Part shown: positions 60,701 to 64,000 of the stretch, in pieces | Numbering within the stretch: position 1 is the first letter of the stretch | Layout of the letters: each line of letters starts with the position of its first letter | From: Paludisphaera borealis | GTDB lineage: Bacteria > Planctomycetota > Planctomycetia > Isosphaerales > Isosphaeraceae | DNA: 64,000 bases | Assembly: GCF_001956985.1 (NCBI RefSeq) | Contig: NZ_CP019082.1 | Location: 2,790,001-2,854,000, forward strand | Direction: 5' to 3' | Translations under genes and position numbers: made by a program | Notes under the pieces: generated by a model | Told to the model about the DNA's origin: nothing | Databases searched by the model: none | What the model saw: the letters and a program-made list of their open reading frames with translations, nothing else

Positions 60701-62900
60701 GAACCCCCAGCCCCGAGCCCGCGACGTGGGCGCCGTCGACGATCAGGTAGGTCAGCCGCCGTCCTCCCTCGCGTGGCGGCACCCAATCGTGCAGCAGCAC
60801 GCCGTCGGCGCCGGTCTTGGCTTCGAGTACGACCTGACCGGCGTCGGAGACGAGCACCTTCGCGCCGGGCCTCCCCTTGCCGGTCTTCATGTCCTGCGCA
60901 AAGACCAGGAATTGCTCGCGCGAGGTCTTGACGATCGCGTCGACGTCGCTGGCGACCACGAGCGAGGTCGCTTGAAGGGTTTTCTGGTCGGTGACCTTGA
61001 CCACGTAGACGCCAGGGACTTCGAGCTTCTTCAGCTCATAGTTCGATTCGACCGGCTTGTACTTGGCGAACGCCGGCACGTCCTCGGTCCATTCGGCGTC
61101 GGGCGCCACGAGGCCGATGTCGAGCGACTCGACCTTTTCGAGTCCGTGCTTCTTGCGAAAGAAGGCCTCGGCGTTGAGCTTGTAGGCCGTGAACGTCAGC
61201 CGTTCGAGGTTCCGGCTGGAGATCTTCAGGAACGGCGCCTCACCGCTCCGAAACGCGCGTGGGGTGACGACGGTCAGCGCCTTCGCTTCCATGACCACGA
61301 TCCGCTGGCTCGCCTGCGACTTCCAGGGCTCGACCGCAATCTTCTTGAACCGGTCGATCGCCGCGGCGGGCTCCCCCTTCTCGATCTCCAGGATCGAGCC
61401 GGCCAAGAACTGAGCGTGGGCGGCGGGCTCCGCGTTGGGGAACTTGCCGGCGAGCGTCGACCAGGCGGCGAGGGCTTGATCGAACTTCTTCTCCGGCAAG
61501 AAGCTCTCGCCGATCAGGAACAGGGCCTGCGGAACGCGCTCGTCGAGCGGGTTCTGCGCCACGAAGTCGCTCCAGGCGGCGCGAGCCTCGGGGTATCGGC
61601 CGCGCCTGAGGTGGTCGGCGGCGATGAGCAGCCGCGTGTCGAGAATCGCGCGCTGGGCGTCGGCGCTCTGGGGGCCGTTGGGATACGCGGCGAGGTAGCC
61701 TTTCCACGCGGCGACGGCGTCTTCGAATCTCTGCTGGCCCTGAAGGATCTGACCGTACTGGAACGTCGCGGTCATCGACAGCTCGGCGAGGTCCTTGCGG
61801 GCCTCGTCGGTCTCGACGCGGAACCCTTCGCTCTTGAGGAACCGCGAGAGGGCGGCGAGGGCCTGATCGCTCTTGCCCCGGGCCAGGTGCGAAGCGCCGA
61901 TGTTGTACGCCGAGCGGACGGCCCGGGGGTGCGCCGGGTAGGCTTCGAGGAACCGCTGGATCGCCGCCACGCCCAGGTTCAGGTTGGCGTCGTCGGGCGG
62001 ATTGGGAATTCCGTACGTCGACGGGATCTCGGCAAGAGCCAAAGTCCGGGCGTCTCGCGCGGCCGGGGTCGTCTCGTCAGGCTTCAGCTTCTCGACGTCG
62101 CGCGCCAGGTCGGTCCAGGTCAGACGGGCGTCGAGGAGCCTCTTCTCGTCCCGTTGCGCCTCGCCGAGCGCGAACCGAGCCGCGAACCGATCGGCCCCCT
62201 TGGGATGGTCGCGGAGGTAATCCTGGAATTCCTGGACGGCCCGGGCGTTCTCGTGCATGGCGAGGCTCGTCCGCCCCATCGTGAATTCCAGGCTGGCGCG
62301 GACCGTCTTCCCCTTCGCCAGCAGTCGGGCCTGGGCCAGCAGGTCCCACGCGGCCTTGGGATCGGCGGGGATCGCCGGGTCGTCGGGCTGGAGCAGACGG
62401 ACGGCGAACGACTGATAGACCTCCGCCAGCCGGTCCTTGCGATCGTCGGCCAGCAGCGGGAGCGCCTCGATCCTCGCCAGTTCCTCGGCCTTCGCCAGAT
62501 TGCCGGCGGCCAGCTCGATCATGGCCAGCTCGAAGCGGATCTTGGGCACCCAGACACCCCGGGGAAGGTCTTTCAAGGCTGCTTCGAGCGTGGTCCGCGC
62601 GGCGTCACGGCGGCCCGCCGACCGCTCGGCGATCGCCGACAGGAAGCTCAGGTAGGCCCGTTCGTCGTCACTCTTGGCCTTGGCTCGAAGGTCGCGCAGC
62701 GCCGCGATCGCCTCGTCGTACTTCCCCTCCTGCATCGCCGCGACGACCTCGCCCGGCACGAGAGGCGCGGGGGGCGCAAGATCGCCTCGCGGGGCCACAG
62801 GCTTTGCTGCCGGCTTGGGGTCGTCGGCCCGGGCGGCTTTGCTCCCCCCTCCCACCAGGACGACCACGCACAGTAAAATACGATCGAGAGGTGACGTCAC
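54741..62900 (-). CDS. giant alpha-2-macroglobulin-like protein with N- and C-terminal TPR regions
   Basis: The 2719-residue secreted protein begins MTSPLDRILLCVVVLVGG (signal peptide). Residues about 50-560 are TPR/tetratricopeptide-like repeats. Alpha-2-macroglobulin MG-type domains follow (YLYTDRPAHRPGQKVSIRGV, YYRGETIEADVNARYQYGAP, REVYLTGETFAVHVRT), then a Gly/Met-rich loop near 1280-1300 and a conserved A2M strand set (SVVTGKDGKARVTFNAPPAF). The helical thioester-like domain begins near 1580; its motif reads ICSPADTMSDR where CGEQ is expected. A TPR block (about 2110-2415) and a CarboxypepD_reg-like end follow. GTG at 62900 has GGAGG 8 nt upstream. It should act in the periplasm, perhaps as a protease trap without thioester chemistry. 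Confidence 0.92.
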   Translation of the reverse strand: MTSPLDRILLCVVVLVGGGSKAARADDPKPAAKPVAPRGDLAPPAPLVPGEVVAAMQEGKYDEAIAALRDLRAKAKSDDERAYLSFLSAIAERSAGRRDAARTTLEAALKDLPRGVWVPKIRFELAMIELAAGNLAKAEELARIEALPLLADDRKDRLAEVYQSFAVRLLQPDDPAIPADPKAAWDLLAQARLLAKGKTVRASLEFTMGRTSLAMHENARAVQEFQDYLRDHPKGADRFAARFALGEAQRDEKRLLDARLTWTDLARDVEKLKPDETTPAARDARTLALAEIPSTYGIPNPPDDANLNLGVAAIQRFLEAYPAHPRAVRSAYNIGASHLARGKSDQALAALSRFLKSEGFRVETDEARKDLAELSMTATFQYGQILQGQQRFEDAVAAWKGYLAAYPNGPQSADAQRAILDTRLLIAADHLRRGRYPEARAAWSDFVAQNPLDERVPQALFLIGESFLPEKKFDQALAAWSTLAGKFPNAEPAAHAQFLAGSILEIEKGEPAAAIDRFKKIAVEPWKSQASQRIVVMEAKALTVVTPRAFRSGEAPFLKISSRNLERLTFTAYKLNAEAFFRKKHGLEKVESLDIGLVAPDAEWTEDVPAFAKYKPVESNYELKKLEVPGVYVVKVTDQKTLQATSLVVASDVDAIVKTSREQFLVFAQDMKTGKGRPGAKVLVSDAGQVVLEAKTGADGVLLHDWVPPREGGRRLTYLIVDGAHVAGSGLGVLEQVSQGLTPRAYLYTDRPAHRPGQKVSIRGVVREVRDGQYATSAGSVYHFEVVDAKGRQLVSRKVTLSEFGTFHETLPLDVAAPVGAYRMRVYQPGKSDFAGVFEVQSYQLEPIDLAFDLKKTVYYRGETIEADVNARYQYGAPVARRPLNVTLPDGRVLSGVTDDAGKFHISIPTEGFAEQQPLRLAAQLTQDNVQAASWVMLAVRGFEINVELNREVYLTGETFAVHVRTSDAHGDPISEKLSAALVKLVNQHGQIVEREVVRKEVVTDASGKGVVSLKADDLQGGNHLIRVAGTDRFRNPIVADRPLYISGKQDETKLRILAERQQYKAGEEASVNVHSRGRAGTALLTWEADRILSYRIVPLADGDNPVAWSVDGAQFPNFTLTAVRMWENQFDQAKLDVAVERDLRVTIAPVKPVVAPGDPVEVDVTTVDQLGRPVAAELSIAMIDQSLLRLFGDRQTPIGPFFYDQTRTGAFATESTNTFHYAPNTTPVAQAVVEEAEMAAAMAANAVDLKAGETQFSDTIMLDQRSKGLLAPSAAPAPAMMGRMAAMGGGMGAIGGGRDASKSRSRSSPAAAFDKAVSKPGFAGTQFFLAPNDGNNPVEAKLAELGPVGFDKNRNPELILPRERFVETAYWNPSVVTGKDGKARVTFNAPPAFSEYKITARGVTGGDTLVGQSTATLRVRKDFFVDIKAPASLTQGDKPQFVARVHHLGVEGTVALKLSVYGGGRDQVYPRTVEIKGDGVEEVFFEPIEAADGGSMRLSLSATIGERSDQLAVEIPVHPWGVQAYASASGTSSDGSAVFVGLPKGRTYEDAEMQIVVSPSLERMIVELALGREYRILRNSLSAKLICSPADTMSDRAADLLAATSALTYLRQTRPDGSPDAQRLIDRIQGLVAELTAAQNDDGGWPWVSPPRFAPGVNQPPNAASERFTSASVFWALATAERLGLLADPKVCDKAAGWLNQAMTAGANARDREARAALLHALSTRKAASFESANSLNRERQNLSNTALAYLALTFANLGRAELAGEVFTILGPRAKTEQVAPGRRARLYWDDANQSAGAKGTVETTALVCLAYATARGQATELPQAIDWLEAHRFGAGWNPHKAKGAALAALAAFHGRSKAGDDRYKLTVVVNDTTVAEIPVAGAAEGQVIDVPVKALKPGDSNRVAFTLEGRGTFSFAVSMTGFTREFGPDQDRQNRPAWVDRRVYWPAPPELDGKTLPVGFGSAVNPTTFENIATQVALGGKARVGLTVWRNVPADTPDWDRDFLVVEERLPAGTTLIENSVQTSATSYTLVDGLLTFYFAPDQNPGGIQYDVYGYLPGQYRTLPALVRSAYEPGRFHVGQPGEFRVLAPGEKNTDPYRPSPDELLARGKALFDAGKHESAAEALEPLFAGYTLRDDVAKDVSRMLLLIHIGRYDARKIVQYFEVVKEKSPELIITFDQLQTIGRAYRDINEYERAMIVWRGLIEASYLEDARVGELLRQRGQTLEAMTYLTDLWRQYPNTPSIESDFFGLSQVLADAASKAFTDPALRKELASAGITRSELLVQSIRLIQTFLSQSPTNPTADEASLALVGALLELEDYKNVVKAAGRYAKLYPKSSFLDSFQYSEALANFHLGQYDRAVEVAEAIAKATYKDAAGVDQPSTNKWQAVYILGQIFDARRMPAKALEYYRQVDDRFSDAASAVRFYTRKDLKVAEVSVVRPAAKPVVAGAPGFQAVGVVRLAPGAANAADQPPGIKLDYRNQAKVDLTVYPVDLMQLYLTRRNLNAIAGIDLAGITPLLEKEVVLGSGADYDDKTRTIDLPLAKEGAYLVMIRGDDLYASGIVLVSPLELEVLEEPPSGRVRVTVRDARTKEFLPKVQVKVIGSANPQFISGETDLRGVFVAEGVQGQATVVVRKDTAEYAFHRGTTYVGAPPQAANAESSKAEGQASPKDANQSLDANLKIQNQSNSMRQLKRLEQRYQQVKPEALPGAPAGDFH

Positions 62901-63368
62901 GGGATCGGCCTCCGCGAGGTAAGAACAAGAAGCGACGACAGGATGACGCGGTCGACGCCGCGTTTCCACGGCGTCGGAAGCAAGCCGACGCGGACGTGCG
63001 AATGTCCGAGTCGGCCAGCGCGGCGATCGCAGAGCTTGGACGTTTCCGGCGACCTTCCGGTTCCCGGAAATGGTTTCCGGCCCACGTCTTCAGTTTACTT
63101 CCTAAGATCCAACGTCGAGGAGCGTATTCTCTTAGAGAGAATTGACGGCGGCGGCTCTCATCGGGACCGCGATTTATGACCGATGTCGCGGCCGGAGTTG
63201 GCTTTCCGCCCCGGGGCCCGAAATTCTGGATTGCGATTTGTCGGCGGATGTCGCCGGATTTCGAGATGCTACCATAAGGCGTATGATCGCGCTCGACATT
63301 CTTAATGCTTCGCCGATAGAATTCATGGCCGGTCTTGCCTTGCAATGGAATCAGGCAGTCGGAGACCG
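62901..63368. other. divergent intergenic region with a perfect palindrome
   Basis: ATTCTCT TAG AGAGAAT (63126-63142) is a 17-bp perfect palindrome midway between the divergent alpha-2-macroglobulin and LEPR-XLL genes. A TATGAT at 63282-63287 could be a -10 for the rightward gene but its -35 is poor. No coding sequence is evident. Confidence 0.55.
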
Positions 63369-64000
63369 ATGGTGGCGACAACCGTGCATGGACCTTGGCA
63401 CACATTCCGCCAGGCTGGACGCCGAACCAAGACGCGGCGCGCGGTACTCGATTCGCGTCGAGCGATCCGCTCGGGGAGCCTTGAGCTTCTCGAAGCGCGA
63501 ATGCTTCTGAGTCTTGGCGGCGAGCTGGCCTCCAACTCGGTCGATGACCCGATCGCGCTGGGGCTGGCGTCGGCTCCCGCTTCGGCCCAGGTCTCGGTGA
63601 CCGCGCCGTCGTCGCAGTCGACCTCGGTGTCGGTTTCGCTGCTCCCGTCCACGACCAACGTCCATGATCCCGCGATCGACGCCGTATCGCCGCGACAGAT
63701 CTCCGCGAACAATGAGCTGAGTCTCTCGATCATCACGCGTCCGGCGATCTTCCTGCGCGATCAGGACGGCAACATCCTCTCGTCGCTGGACGGTCCCCCA
63801 TCGAGCGACGCGACCCTCATCAACAGCGAGGCCCCCTCGACGATCCCGGATCCGGACACCCTGGCCGAGCAAGCCAAGGAACTGACGCCCGAGGGCCTGG
63901 CCCAACTGCCGAAGGTTCCCTGGTCGCTGGACACTTCGATCTACGGCTCGCTCAGTTCGGACCGAGGCTGGATGTCGTTCAAGGTGCCGGTCGGCCCGAA
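63369..64000 (+). CDS. secreted protein with LEPR-XLL-type N-terminus (3' end outside window)
   Basis: From the ATG at 63369 the frame is open to the window edge (210 complete codons). A basic leader (HTFRQAGRRTKTRRAV) is followed by SLELLEARMLLSLGGE, matching the planctomycete LEPRxLLS motif found at the N-terminus of very large secreted proteins. The visible remainder is Ser/Pro/Thr/Ala-rich, then LSLSIITRPAIFLRDQDGN and YGSLSSDRGWMSFKVPVGP, beta-strand-like. GGAG lies 4-5 nt upstream of the ATG. Most of the protein lies outside, so only the export/surface role can be suggested. Confidence 0.8.
   Translation, partial: MVATTVHGPWHTFRQAGRRTKTRRAVLDSRRAIRSGSLELLEARMLLSLGGELASNSVDDPIALGLASAPASAQVSVTAPSSQSTSVSVSLLPSTTNVHDPAIDAVSPRQISANNELSLSIITRPAIFLRDQDGNILSSLDGPPSSDATLINSEAPSTIPDPDTLAEQAKELTPEGLAQLPKVPWSLDTSIYGSLSSDRGWMSFKVPVGP

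Overview
The window is GC-rich, gene-dense bacterial chromosome and most likely comes from a planctomycete of the Isosphaeraceae type. The supporting markers are a DUF1559 pseudopilin-like protein with a type IV prepilin leader, two PEP-CTERM proteins, two secreted proteins with an LEPR-XLL-like N-terminal motif (LEKREVLSA and LEARMLLS), a large Ser/Thr kinase with TPR repeats, a giant alpha-2-macroglobulin-like protein, and many lone genes rather than long operons. I saw no rRNA, convincing tRNA, CRISPR array, prophage or replication origin.

Layout. 1-2.5 kb: end of a DUF1559 gene, a small lipoprotein and a Tat-exported sugar-isomerase-like protein. 2.6-4.1 kb: a complete IS66-family element with matching ends and a perfect 8-bp target duplication, sitting in a divergent promoter region. 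4.2-13.8 kb: secreted sialidase-like protein, acyltransferase PlsC, cytidylate kinase with a DUF2203 protein, PolX, ABC-F ATPase Uup and a PhoD-type phosphatase. 14-19.7 kb: aroE coupled to a GH5-like glycosidase, a conserved planctomycete protein, a PEP-CTERM protein and an RpoD-like sigma factor. 20-24.4 kb: solitary DNA methyltransferase, ribosomal protein S1 with a terminator-like leader, and a lipoprotein. 25.5-32.8 kb: membrane acyltransferase, then a same-strand run of zinc metalloprotease, rhomboid, CPBP protease and HAD phosphatase. 33.2-42.5 kb: aldo/keto reductase, membrane-anchored spermidine-synthase-like protein, LarA-like protein coupled to a polytopic membrane protein, PEP-CTERM protein and DedA protein. 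42.8-49.6 kb: CARDB secreted protein, an alpha/beta hydrolase lacking its nucleophile, a zinc-ribbon membrane protein, and a cobalt/nickel ECF transporter operon (cbiMQO) behind a strong sigma-70 promoter. 49.6-64 kb: kinase-TPR protein, HD-GYP phosphodiesterase, a 2719-residue alpha-2-macroglobulin-like protein and the start of an LEPR-XLL protein.

Intergenic DNA carries much of the unusual structure. A palindromic repeat with 29-bp arms occurs five times. There is a second MITE-like inverted repeat, a cluster of different repeats at 54.4-54.7 kb, several AT-rich palindromes upstream of genes, and three hairpin terminators on the minus strand that share a CGTTTCGA tail.

How the genes relate. 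Most units are housekeeping (cmk, aroE, uup, polX, rpsA, sigma factor) mixed with envelope and extracellular functions (sorting-signal proteins, membrane proteases, glycosidases, alpha-2-macroglobulin). The only clear multi-gene machine is cbiMQO. Functional names rest on motif recognition by eye; no database search was run.
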